64,000 nucleotides of DNA from Phialocephala subalpina. Lineage: Eukaryota; Ascomycota; Leotiomycetes; Helotiales; Mollisiaceae. Below the pieces are notes generated by a model. It made no database searches. It saw nothing but the letters and a program-made list of their open reading frames with translations, and had not been told where the DNA came from. The stretch covers positions 1,339,423 through 1,403,422 of the forward strand of contig FJOG01000010.1 of NCBI GenBank assembly GCA_900073065.1, read 5' to 3'. The translations under genes were made by a program, and so were the position numbers. Numbering within the stretch: position 1 is the stretch's first letter; each line of letters starts with the position of its first letter. Shown piece after piece: positions 1-10,907 of this stretch.

Positions 1-5
1 GAGCC

Positions 6-2258
6 TTAATAAGCTGTTGTCGCATTTTCCTCACTTGTAGCTACTGCTACTAGAGCTTCGAGTCTGAGCATATCACCCGACGATTTGGGGATCTGCTGTT
101 GGTGTTGTTGCACCCGTCCCTGAGGATTTCCAGGCGCATAGGTGTAAGACGGATCTGCGCCATTTTGGGGTGGGTATGGGGCATATCCGTTGGCCTGCAT
201 GGCCCTAGGATCGTGCTGAGGTGGGATGTTTCCATTCCTGTTCTCCACCCACCCGTTGGAGTGAACGATGCCAGGATTGTATTCAACGACATTTGAGCTA
301 CTTGGTGTTCCGGGAATTCCACCTTCAGAACCACTTGAGTCGGCAGGAGAAGTTCGTTGTACGGGTTGTGATGGCACAACCGGTCCATGATACCACCCCA
401 TGCGCTTTGCTTCTCTTGGGGTGACTGGAGCAGGAGGAGCACTAACACGATGCTGCTGATAAGCCCCGCCGCTTGTCTGGGGTCTCACAGAGTACGCCGA
501 CTCCTCAAAACGGACTGCGGGCTGTGCTCGGCTTTGTTCAGCTTGAGCTTGGACTGCGCGGTGTGCATCTGCGGCCCAAGAGCTTGCTGCATCAGTGGGA
601 GGGGTGCCTTGAGAAAGATCCAGACGGTTCATGTTCCGGTTGATACCCTGGTCCCAATGTTGACTTCTCGGTCTCTCTTGGTACTGCTCAGGTGGAGCCA
701 CAGGAACTCGACTTGGCGTATCGATCATCATCGGGCTGGGCTGACGACGAACAGGAGTGGTTGGCCTGGGAAGTGGATCGAAACTCTCGATACCCGGCAG
801 GCGCATCGATTGAAGTGGAGGGGCGTTGCTTGGAAGTACAGTTGGAGCCGCAGGTGGTGGACCATTAGAATAGTAGTTCGGCGTTGTTACCTGTTGGAGA
901 CGGCTTGTGAAGCCAGAATCGAAGGTGGCAGAACGTGAATCTGGGTGCCACGTCCTACGTCTCCACGCTTCATCCGCAGCACTCGACATTGACTCTCGCC
1001 GTGACCATGTAGACCCGCTGGTAGAAGTTGTTGGACTCGAAATCATGCTGCCCGATGGTGAATAGGTTCCCGCATTACCCGGAGCCATGCCGAGGGCTGG
1101 TGGACCGTACGAGTTTCCATGTGGTGACTGGAAAGGATTGTTGACTGATGGAACTGAAAGTCTGCGGCCTGGAGTCCGATGACCATAGATGTTAGTGCTG
1201 TTGGTGCGAGAGTGTGATGAGATTGGCGACTGCATGCCGGATCCCCAGCGAGGACTGTTCTGGCCAGTCGAGAAGGTTGCCGACGTAGGGGTACTGAAGC
1301 CGCCAGGGGAATGGGGACGGAATTGGTACTGACCAGATGGGCTGTCTGGTCGTGTATAGATCTCTTGAGAAAACCGTTGTCGCTCTCCACCAGCCATGAC
1401 TAATGGTGCAGGTCTTCGTCTCATGTCGCCTGGTTGACTGTAGACTGAGCTGATCGAACCGATACTCGATGTGGACAATGAGTTCCGCTGGTGGCCTCTG
1501 ATCTGACCAGTCTGGCTGCCAGTCGTGCCTGCTCTCGATCGACTTCCCGGGGTCCTGACCCTATCCGTCCGAACTTGTCTTTGAAATCGAGTACCTGTAG
1601 CTGCTAGTGAATCTTGTGGTATTTCCTCGTTTTGGTGCACGGTCTGGGCGTGTTGGCGCAAATTATCAAGTCGCGAGAATCGTCGCGAACAATGACATTG
1701 AAAAGGACGTTCACCAGTGTGTTTCCTATCAAAGTCAGCAAGCATATTCAAGTATTTCCTCGTCGCAAAATCCGCTTACCTGATATGCCGAGCAAGATGC
1801 TCACTTCGCGTGAAGCTGAGGTTGCATGGTGGATAATCTTGACAGAAGAATCGCTGTGCTTTCGTCTTCTTCTTAGATGACCTTGTTCCATCAGCGTTCA
1901 CGCTTGCATCATCATCAGATCCCTCTTCTCCATCGGAATCGCCCATTTCCACATCATCCGAGTCCCGAGACTTGGCAGAATATTGAGAATTTCCTCGATT
2001 CAACTCTTGTTTCGGTGTTTCGTCGTGGGCAGGCGCGGGTATGGTAGCGGGGAATGGCGATGCGGGTGGCAGAGGTCGTTGACTCGCAAGGGTGCCAAAG
2101 TTGGCTCTGGTCGGTGTTGTTGCATCATCTCGCATCATTTGTTGTACTTGTGTTGTTGGAGCTGTGTTGGGTCGTGGAGTTAAAGGATTTGTTTCTTCGC
2201 CATTGCGACCGTGGTTATCCGGCACAAGGGTGGTGTTCACTGGGCGAAAAGTAGCCAT
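6..2258 (-). CDS. C2H2 zinc-finger transcription factor, two adjacent fingers, Rgm1/Usv1-like
   Basis: Probable sequence-specific nuclear DNA-binding regulator of 732 residues. Exon 1 is 2258-1780 and exon 2 is 1725-6; the 54-bp intron (1726-1779, GTAAGC...GATAG) falls exactly between the two fingers, so the gene is only visible after splicing. Finger 1 (about residues 136-160) has C-x5-C and ends [13 protein letters not shown]; finger 2 (about 161-190) starts HTGERPFQC and reads [10 protein letters not shown]. The rest is low-complexity: an acidic stretch ([12 protein letters not shown]) just before the fingers, then about 530 residues rich in Ser, Pro, Gln and Thr, usual for fungal activators. 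The [18 protein letters not shown] arrangement resembles the yeast Rgm1/Usv1 and S. pombe Rsv group, from memory. The start at 2258 is the first ATG of a long open frame with a clean N-terminus. The target genes cannot be told from the sequence. Confidence 0.9.
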
Positions 2259-3740
2259 GATGGTTGTGAGGTGTGCTTCGGAGATGGTATAAATGGCGAA
2301 GGAGGCTGGGGATCGTCGAAGCGGACCTCGAAGATACCGCTATTCGCAAGAAGGCGGCGGAGAGGATTAAAGAGGTTGGGGCGATGAAAGGAAGATACTA
2401 TCTCGGTGCATCAAGACATATGAGATAGGCGCCGTGTTCGTAGGCCTGGATCAGGTACGAGTCGAAAGTTGGGATGAGCCGCACTCTGCGAGCGAGGGTG
2501 AGGCTTTCAGCAGATGTCCAGATGACACAGCTAGACCAGCTAGACCAGCAGCAGTGTCAAGTCCGCCGGGAGATAATTGAAACAGGTCAGTCTGTGGTCC
2601 AAGTCGACTCTCAATATCCCACGTTATGGATTGGGGATTGATAATGGCAGCGACGACGATAAGACGATGGCGGGGGAGCCAGGAGGATGATGGCAGTTAA
2701 TGCGACCGGAAGAATGTGCCCTGAGATAGACGATTAATCGACGACAAGGATCTACCTCAGCGACTAAGGAGAGTCGGGGTTAGGGCCGCGGATCGAGGGG
2801 TACAGGAATTATGGTGAGGAGCGATGCGGCGAGAGTGAGGGTTGTTCTGGATGCGCTCTCTTGTGTGGTATTGGTATCACCAAAAAAAAGGGGTGAGGTT
2901 CCGTCGGAGGTCGAGGTTTGACGCTGGGAGCGATCTGCGGTTGGAGACAGAGGAGGATGGCGAAGCAGGAGGGGAGGTGGAGTGGAAGAGAAGGGTGCAG
3001 TGCAGCGGATTGAGAGAATGATGGATGGTGATTGATGGGTCGCTCTTAGTGTGACGATAAGCGAAGAGGGCTTACGAATGGGACGTGCAGGAGAGAGGAA
3101 GGCACGGATGGTGCGAGAGGCAAAGGGGCAAAAGAATGGGAATAAATAAAGAGGAGGCGTCGTTGACCATTAGTTGAGGATGGGGCTCGCGCTATTGTGG
3201 GTGGTGAGTCGTGGTGAGCCGTGAGCCTTCGGACGATGAGTTGACTTTGCTGATGCTGACGACGGCTTGCGATGTCTGGCCTGCGAAGCACGAGTTGAAT
3301 GCGGCATCAATCTTGGTTGGGTCTTGCTGCCATGATGCTTGGATATGATATCCGGATTGTCGTTTGGTGGGCGTAGGCGTGGACGGCGATGTCGAGGAGG
3401 TTCGGGGAGGGTGCGGCTGGCTCGCTCTCACGATCACTGCCAACTCCGGGACGCCAGACAGACACCACGACTGGGTGAGATCTGGATGCCTCGATGGAGA
3501 TTCAGATGAAGGCTGGGAGCGGTTTGCAGCTTGCAGCCTGCAGACGGCGGCGAGTAGCAGGGCAATCCGTACTTGGAGGCGGAGTGGGCTTGGGAGCAGC
3601 AAGTGCAGTGGGTGCTGCTTGTGAGCGGCGGGGGGGTGGTGCTGGGCGGCAGGCAAGAGGGGAAAAGGGTTGGACTGTGAATGTGAACGTAGGGAATTGG
3701 CTCTCCTGCTCTCCAGCGGGTCACAGCACTAAAATAAGCT
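2259..3740 (-). promoter_or_regulatory. Probable promoter and long 5' leader of the C2H2 regulator
   Basis: About 1.5 kb upstream of the zinc-finger start has no convincing gene. On the minus strand it is rich in C, T and A with pyrimidine tracts, which gives several spurious short open frames with Pro/Ser/His-rich translations. This composition is common in long leaders of fungal regulatory genes. No TATA box or start site could be fixed, so the extent is approximate. Confidence 0.4.
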
Positions 3741-6091
3741 GCGGTGAGGTGCCAGTTGGTCTCTCCTAGTGTTCTTTTCGCGCTGTTTCATGTCTCTTTT
3801 GTTCCTGAATTGTGCCTGCCCTTGCCTGCCCTTGCCTGTTCGGGGGAGCCTTGCAGTTGGATGCAGCCTCGAGGCCCGGCTAGAGTGCTGCAATATACAA
3901 CCACTAGGACATCATTTCGCGCATACAGCCAAGTACTCTGTCGGCAGGTCACGCACTGCGAATACTTCCCAAGTCCCCAGTTGCCAGCCATCGTGTGATG
4001 TGGTAACGTTGTCGTTAATATGCGGTACTATTATATGCTATATGATACAGCGCCAGCTCACATATCACACAGCCATGCCATGGTTACCCCATCCTCGAGT
4101 CCCTTCCACCGGGCATATCCTGGTCTGGGCAACGCGGGACGATGTCATGATTCCCATCTACGGCTTCTATCGGAAGTGGCATGTGCTTGATAAGGAACGA
4201 GGGGCGCACACTTACCACACCGCCCAAGTGTCCTGGAATACACATAAAGAGGGGGTCCATGCTGACATGTGGTGAGTCTGACATCGAATCACGATACGAA
4301 GCTTATTTAGGATTCGGTCCCTCTCGAGGTCTTTTTCCAGGTCGCTTCCAGGATAACCTTACTCCATTCTCGAAAAAGGCAAAAGACAAACTGTCAACGA
4401 GGCACGGTCAGATCAGCTCCAGGCACGATCGCGAACACCACAAACCCTTTTTAAACTACTCCGACGGAGATGTGCCGCATCCAACCTTTAAGCTCCATCA
4501 GGTCCGGTCGTACCTTGCGCCTTCAGCTCACCATTTTCAACGTCGCCTTGCCAATCCCAAGGCCAGAATCAGGACCGAGTCGAGGCCGCAAGTCTATCTC
4601 GAACCTTCGCAGCCCTGCGCCCATGACTCAAGGCACTTTACATCATCATGTCTCACATATCTTGGGACCTCCCACAGGATTTGTTCTCTCACTTCTCATA
4701 TAATCAGGTCTAGCCAACCACCAATTCTTCACCAGCACCCTTCTTCACGCCACAGCACGCTACCATCTCACGAACTTCGCGCCGACTCGCACATATTCAA
4801 TGCACCCGCATCCCACATTCCAAGACATCTGCAAATGCAAGGCACGACGTCCAGATGATGCGGAGACATGGGATGGATTTGCATTTATACCCAATAATCT
4901 TTCCGAGGCTCGGATTTTTCTGGATACGATACGGTGCAGTCTGACAGGTAAGATCGTGTTGGGAAATCCAAATATTCCCGTCAAGTGACCAATTACTCGG
5001 GTTACACTACAGGATCCACAACAAACTTTTCTGCTGCAGTTCTTCAATTTTTCTTCCGCGTTCGGCGCCCGAGTGGAGTGACGGCGTGACTACTGGATCT
5101 TGTACCTGCTTCTTCACACCTCACGATACCGTTCCTCCGTACCTGGTCTCGTGGTTTGGCGAGGCTTTGTACCTGGTGCCTGAACTTCGGTTCTTTCTTT
5201 TGATGTAAAAAGCACTTCGGGTTCCTGAGGTCATCGTATTCTTCGGTCCCTTCTGGTTCCAAAGTTGGAGCGTTATGGGGCTGGCGGTTCCTTAGGGCCC
5301 GAATCCAGGAACGTTTTGGACGCCACAGTCATAATACACGGGATCGGAATCATCAATACGATATATCTAGGTGCCAGTCCCTGATTATCGCGATCATTGA
5401 TCATTATATCCAGGCACCATGTACGAATTCAATGTTTAGTGATTCATCGGATTGTTTCCAGAAGAAGGAAATCGGCTTCTTAGTGCTGCTCCAGGCATCA
5501 GGCACAGATGCCAACATCAAGGCCTCATCATGAAAGTATAGTGAGTGGCATTTATCAATGATGGATATTTGTCACGATACAGTTCAGTGCAATATTCGAG
5601 AACACGATTCATTCGTCCAGTACACTAAGTACGTCCTCCAGCATTTCCACACTTACCGTGCCTCACCCCACTACTGTACCGGACGAATCAACGACACAAC
5701 GAGGCGTATCTATTATCGCACTCTATTATACTTTCCCTTACAGCACCTACCTCTCATGTACGAAGCATATGGTTAGAATCTATAAAATAGAACTCTAATG
5801 TACTGTCAGATGCTTGTAGACCATTATCCGGGCAAGCCGAACAATATCAGCAGCCAAGCCGAAGCCAACGCCGGCGTGCGGCGTACCGATATTCCGATAA
5901 GCCTTGATGCGTTGGATCGTTTTGTATTACATCAGATCTGTGTTTGAGATATCTGACTGCATAAACACTAAATAGGTACTTTCGATGCCCAGCTCTTCTT
6001 CAAAATGATCGACAGCACGTGATGTCCTCGAGGACACCTTCCCATCAAGACCTCGGCATTCTCTGAGGGAGTTCTCGAATAAGAATTCTCA
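3741..6091. other. Intergenic stretch, no supported gene
   Basis: Open frames here are short or, for the longest (4181-4858, plus strand), have a His/Ser/Arg-rich translation with no recognisable domain and no splice partners. Nothing is supported as coding. Confidence 0.5.
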
Positions 6092-6591
6092 ATTCCGTTT
6101 CCCCCTCAATTAAGGTCTTGACGGTGAAAATCTCGGACATTCGCGGACATTCCAATTTCCATCCTCTTGCGACTTATGTTGAATATTCTCAAACTCACAG
6201 TCTCCTCAGAGTCCAAGCATGCCACTTTCATCCCATCCCTCCTCATCCACCCCTTTTAATCTGACAATTTCTGTCATCTTAACCAACCACTTTCACTATC
6301 AACATCCCCCCACAACAAGTCTCAGAATACTTGACAGCAACATTCCGTTTCCCCCTCAATTAAGGTCTTGACGGTGAAAATCTCGGACATTCGCGGACAT
6401 TCCAATTTCCATCCTCTTGCGACTTATGTTGAATATTCTCAAACTCACAGTCTCCTCAGAGTCCAAGCATGCCACTTTCATCCCATCCCTCCTCATCCAC
6501 CCCTTTTAATCTGACAATTTCTGTCATCTTAACCAACCACTTTCACTATCAACATCCCCCCACAACAAGTCTCAGAATACTTGACAGCAAC
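6092..6591. repeat. Exact tandem duplication, 2 x 250 bp (copy A)
   Basis: Bases 6092-6341 are repeated without any difference I can see at 6342-6591; both units begin ATTCCGTTTCCCCCTC and end CTTGACAGCAAC. The unit is non-coding. The same unit length (250 bp) recurs in the second exact duplication at 8629-9128, which makes an assembly origin likely. Confidence 0.95.
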
Positions 6592-8320
6592 GAGATGGCT
6601 ATGAGCCATTATCCAGGTCAGAAGGTGAAGTTGAGAGTTTGCGTCTCTCCGACGTCTTTGATAGTGCATCTCGCGTATAACGTTGACAAAAAACAAATAT
6701 CAGATTCTTATATAATCCAGTAATCCTACATTCACACTCCGACGACTAGATTCTATATATGAGATCTTCAAATTCAAACATATTCCACTTTTCTTCATAA
6801 TCCGCAATATGAATTTGACAATGGTAGTAAACTTCAAAGAACTTATCTCATACTCTTTACACATTCCTCCTAACCCTACCCACTGCGAGTTCTTAGCCAA
6901 ATCTTCAATCCTATTGTTATACGTCAAGTAATACCCGAATAAGCAAAATTTATTACTTATTATCTTTTGAACTTACTAACTCTTTTCGCTATAAACCCCC
7001 AAGAACCCAATAGTAAGGATTTTCACTTCAAAAGTACGTTATAAACGCCTTAGAATAACCATTTAAGATCACTTTATAATAATTATATATACTTATCCCA
7101 AATACAAGACGAGGGTTTGTTCGCAGCCCCTGCGAGGTGTTTCTGGTATTCGTGGAGTGGTGGTGACTTCCAATGGACTGATACGGAGTTTATATACCAA
7201 GATATTACCAGGCTTGCGGCTTGTAAGATGTTTTGAGCTATTTCATTAAAGTTCAAAAGAAATCTGAACGACGGTTTGAGATCTGAGAAGTGGATAACAA
7301 AAGTCTCCTCATTTCTTTTCGAGCTCGTGCTTGAAAACTTACCCCTCTTCAGCCCTTTACCTCCTCAAACATCAAAACCTCTGACGTCAAAGATAAATCG
7401 GGAAGATTCACTTCCTGTCCCCTTCTCAACTTTGTAACCCTTTACCTCGCATAAACTATTATATAAACGCTCCGTTGTCTCTCCAAACTGCTTCCCCAAC
7501 AATCCATGGAAGCAGTTTCTCGGGCAAGCCATCTGTCCCTTGTGGTGAAACGCCAAACTTCGTTTGAGACGACACTATGAGACGCTTCCCATTCCTACGA
7601 CTAGGACTAGTACGCAGTATGCAAACTTGTTTTAAACAACCGTATTTCGTTGTTTGTTTCATTGTTTTGAATGTGTTTGCTGTCAAGTGTTTGGATTGCT
7701 GTCAACTGTCTATTTGATGTGACTTCAGATGGAGGGAATAAAGACGTCAGGAGAAGGAAACGTAATCTAGAATAGGATAAGTATCAAAGAATACTAGAAC
7801 ATATATATTTTTCTGGGCTAATTTTGGCCTTCAATGGATAAGGTGACATTCTGGCTGACCGTCTCTGGCATGGCATAGGTACCAAATTGCTTGCTTGGTG
7901 AAAATTCCTATTGAGGACGCTGGATGGTAAATTATATAGGTAACTAACTTTAGATTCGTAGGGCCACGCATGAATCATTGGTTCTACTTGAAAAAGACTT
8001 TAAAACTGGAATTGACTTCAAGCCTCACAAGGCGAATAGTTGGTACGGGGGTAATGGAGATCTCAAGTGGGGAGAATTGATATTTTGACGCATCTAAAAC
8101 TTGGAAAATAAGTGGACACAGAGATTAAATTGAGTTCGATGTGTTCTTATCTTGTTTCCCGGATCTCAACCCTTTGTCTTTGCATTGTGAGTTTCCAAGA
8201 CTGAATGAAGACTGATGTGACCCCTCACACGTGACAGCCCCGCCCCCAACTTCAACCCCTCCATTCCTCACCCTCTTCCTCTTTCCCCATCCTCCACCAC
8301 AGCCCTAACCCAACTCCACC
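6592..8320. other. AT-rich intergenic stretch, no supported gene
   Basis: Much of this stretch is AT-rich with many TA steps (for example around 6690-7100 and 7780-8000). Open frames are short and encode no recognisable domain. It may be an old decayed repeat. The final 80 bases, pyrimidine-rich (CCTCACCC..., CTCTTTCCCC), are probably the leader of the hydrolase gene that starts at 8321. Confidence 0.5.
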
Positions 8321-9403
8321 ATGCCTTCATCCACTTCAACCCTCCCCATCAAGAGTCTCCCCATCGAGAAACACGCCCTCGACCCTCCTCCTCTAGTGGA
8401 ATTAGCGTCCGTAATTTCAAAGGGCCTTCAAGCCAACTACAAATCCTCCACCGTCTCCATCATCCCCTGTCCAGATCTCACAGCCTCCCCCTTCCATCTC
8501 GCAGCTCCCGGCCTCTCCGGCCACGAATCAATAGCAGATATAGGCGGCCCTCCCTTTCTCCACCCTCTTCCGGACTTTTCGAAGAAGTATTCTTTACCCG
8601 ACATACTCTCCCATTGTGGTGATGGAGAAAAAGGTGGGAGGTTCGCAATAGGAGCTGGGGCTGGGCCTTTTCATGTTGTTGGGCAGAACAGCGAGCTTGC
8701 TCCTAATATATCTGTTGATGGGGATGGAGAAGTCAATAACTTGACAAAGTATGCGAAAATTGGAAAGAATGGAGAAGTTATCTCAGGTCCTGTTCCGGAG
8801 GGAAGTACGGATTGCTGCTTGATGGCGAATCTCTTCATCTCCTCCGGCCTTCCTGGAAATGTGCTGAAGATCACTGCGAAAAGGTGGGAGGTTCGCAATA
8901 GGAGCTGGGGCTGGGCCTTTTCATGTTGTTGGGCAGAACAGCGAGCTTGCTCCTAATATATCTGTTGATGGGGATGGAGAAGTCAATAACTTGACAAAGT
9001 ATGCGAAAATTGGAAAGAATGGAGAAGTTATCTCAGGTCCTGTTCCGGAGGGAAGTACGGATTGCTGCTTGATGGCGAATCTCTTCATCTCCTCCGGCCT
9101 TCCTGGAAATGTGCTGAAGATCACTGCGAAAAAGACATGGTCAAATGGCTGCGATTCTTCGACATGTCAGCAAAAGAAGGAGAGGAGATGGTGTGTTTGA
9201 CAACCTTCCATTCCCACGACCCAGGGTTGGGGTTGAGGATGGAGCACACGCATTGTTTTGCTAACGGGAAAGGGAAAGATGGGAAGGGAGGACATTATCA
9301 TGGTGATACGGAAGATACGAAAGATGAGGTGGAGTATGAGGGGTATTTCAACATTGCGAGGATTATATATAGAATTGATCGTCCCGGTGGAGGTCACGAA
9401 TAG
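8321..9403 (+). pseudogene. DUF1907 ester hydrolase (C11orf54/PTD012-like), frame broken by an exact duplication
   Basis: Homologue of the metal-dependent ester hydrolase family of human C11orf54. The N-terminal part, in the frame from ATG 8321, shows LVELASVISKGLQANY, VSIIPCPDLT, ADIGGPPFLHPL and the Gly-rich FAIGAGAGPFHVVG. The C-terminal part lies in another frame (about 9131-9403): KWLRFFDMSA, MEHTHCF, GGHYHGDT, ending in IARIIYRIDRPGG. The EHTH...HYH histidines are the zinc ligands known in the family. The two halves are separated by an exact 250-bp tandem repeat (8629-8878 and 8879-9128); 250 is not a multiple of three, so the frame shifts. Removing the repeat would still leave about 45-50 residues missing compared with C11orf54, between the ITAK segment and KWLRFF. 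Either a true lesion or, more likely, a local misassembly of an intact gene. Confidence 0.85.
8629..9128. repeat. Exact tandem duplication, 2 x 250 bp (copy B), inside the DUF1907 gene
   Basis: Bases 8629-8878 recur exactly at 8879-9128, with AAAA shared at the junctions. The unit carries coding sequence from the GAGAGPF motif to ITAK. It has the same unit length as the unrelated duplication at 6092-6591. Confidence 0.95.
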
Positions 9404-9454
9404 AGAAGTTGGAGATACTCATCATTCGTTACTTGCTTTTTGCCCTTTTCTGTT

Positions 9455-9892
9455 TCAAGAAGGGCCATCTCCTTCGCCATCATCCCCACCATGCCGCCTC
9501 TTAAGATGCCTCTCCAAATTATCGCTCCTAGTATACTTCTTTCCCAACTTCTTACACTCCTCAAACAGACAAAAAAACTCTTCTTCGCCAAAGATATCTT
9601 TGTGGACTCCATGTTGATGCCGGCTGAGGTCTTTCTGTCTGCCGAAGGTTTGACCACAGATTTGGCAGCTGATTGGTTCGGTGTGATATTTGATGTGTTT
9701 ACTGGATGTTGTTAGTCGAGGTGCGGGGTTGAAAGTAAGGGAAGCGAAGAAGGATGGGATATGAGTGAGTGAAGTGTGAATGAGGAGGGAGGGAGGGAGG
9801 GGACTCACTTCAAGTCGCTTACGCGAGCAAATTCTTTGTGGCAGTGGGGGCATGGTGGGGTTTTGCAGTTTTGGGAGATGCAGTGTGAGAAA
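9455..9892 (-). pseudogene. C2H2 zinc-finger protein, 5'-truncated
   Basis: Three consecutive finger-like units appear after splicing exon 9892-9809 to exon 9701-9455 across a 107-bp intron (9702-9808, GTGAGT...CCAG). They are CPHCHKEFARVSDLNKHIKYH, then CQICGQTFGRQKDLSRHQHGVH, then a longer unit with C-x4-C ending RSDNLERHLKRRHG, followed by an acidic tail and a stop. The splice joins the halves of the first finger, which supports the intron. Upstream, the frame meets a stop (TGA) immediately inside the repeat element that begins near 9893, and no in-frame ATG remains, so the N-terminus seems to have been cut off by that element. A short surviving gene with a new start cannot be excluded. 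Confidence 0.7.
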
Positions 9893-10450
9893 TTGAGTAG
9901 TACTCAATAGCAAACTAGGTGCTACTTAACTCAACTCAACCAAAATCTTATGCTACTCTACTCAACCCAATAGCTAATGAGTAGTATTGAGTAGGCTATT
10001 GAGTAGAATCACGTGGTTTTAAGCTATAATATCTAATTGGCTAAAAAAGGAAAAAGGGATAATATTAGGGAGCTAAAGCTCAAAGGTTAAGGTTAAAGAG
10101 GTTCTATTAAAACAATTCTAAGCTAAAAAGCTTAAAAGAGCTGAATTTGAAGCTATATACATTATATATAGCCACGTGGTGCGGCAAGTACCAAACTAGC
10201 GCTATAAAGGATAAAAGGGAAAAGATCCTAAAAATTTGTTTTATATTATTTTCTTTGATTTAAACTATAAATTGCATTGATTTGAATATTTAAATTAAAG
10301 GTTTTATTCTTGCATTAAAAGTATTTCATTTTATATAATTTTATATATGATGGTCACGTGTTTACTCAATAGTATTAAGTAGCTACTTACTACTCAATTC
10401 AATAGCTTAGTCATAGCACTACTACTCATACTCAACTCAATACTACTTGG
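9893..10450. mobile_element. Small non-autonomous element with imperfect inverted ends (MITE-like)
   Basis: A roughly 555-bp AT-rich block whose two ends are built from the same short words in opposite orientation. The left side has GAGTAGTACTCAATAG and CTATTGAGTAGAATCACGTG (CACGTG at 10010-10015). The right side has CACGTGTTTACTCAATAG (CACGTG at 10355-10360) and ends ACTCAATACTACTTGG. Outer termini share an imperfect AGTAGTA(C/T)T. No open frame inside encodes a transposase. Sub-terminal repeats of this kind are seen in hAT-like MITEs, but I could not find a convincing target-site duplication, so the class is open and the ends are good to about 5 bp. Confidence 0.6.
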
Positions 10451-10907
10451 ATTGTATAAACCAGAAACTACTTCGTATAATGAATGATATAATATTTTAA
10501 GTAAGGTGGGAAAGATAATGAAGTAAAGGAAATAATAGTCCAAAAAATCTCTTACTTACATGGCTGGAGTTCACTTTACTCAAGGTCTAAGAACATAAAG
10601 CTTACTGGATGGATTAAGAAAAGGAAAATTATTTCAAATATGTGATAAATTTATATAAAAAGAGAGAGGCTGTCAAATGTGGGTTTTATGTACAGTACAA
10701 CGATACCTCAGGTGAGGGGTGCTCATGCATCTGCACCTCGAGAGCCGAACCCAACATCATCATGGTGACTTCTCACGATGAATGAAGCCTTTTCAAATAG
10801 CTATGGAGAATGAATTAACGCGAACAAGTCCCCGATCTTTTTAAGTCTAAAGGTCAAATTTACCATCACCTGACGATTCCAAGAACTCGATCGGCTGCCC
10901 GCCCAGC
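10451..10907. other. AT-rich intergenic remainder upstream of the HET gene
   Basis: Continues the AT-rich island to about 10680, then becomes balanced. No gene is seen. The last 200 bases must hold the promoter of the HET-domain gene, but no clear TATA box is placed close to its start. Confidence 0.5.

Noticed and set aside
3192..3656. 154-residue minus-strand open frame upstream of the C2H2 gene
   Set aside because: Arises from a pyrimidine-rich leader; translation is low-complexity Pro/Ser/Gln/His and overlaps a second frame of the same character.
4181..4858. 225-residue plus-strand open frame
   Set aside because: His/Ser/Arg/Pro-rich translation without domain, no codon-use or splice support, overlapped by other equally long random frames.
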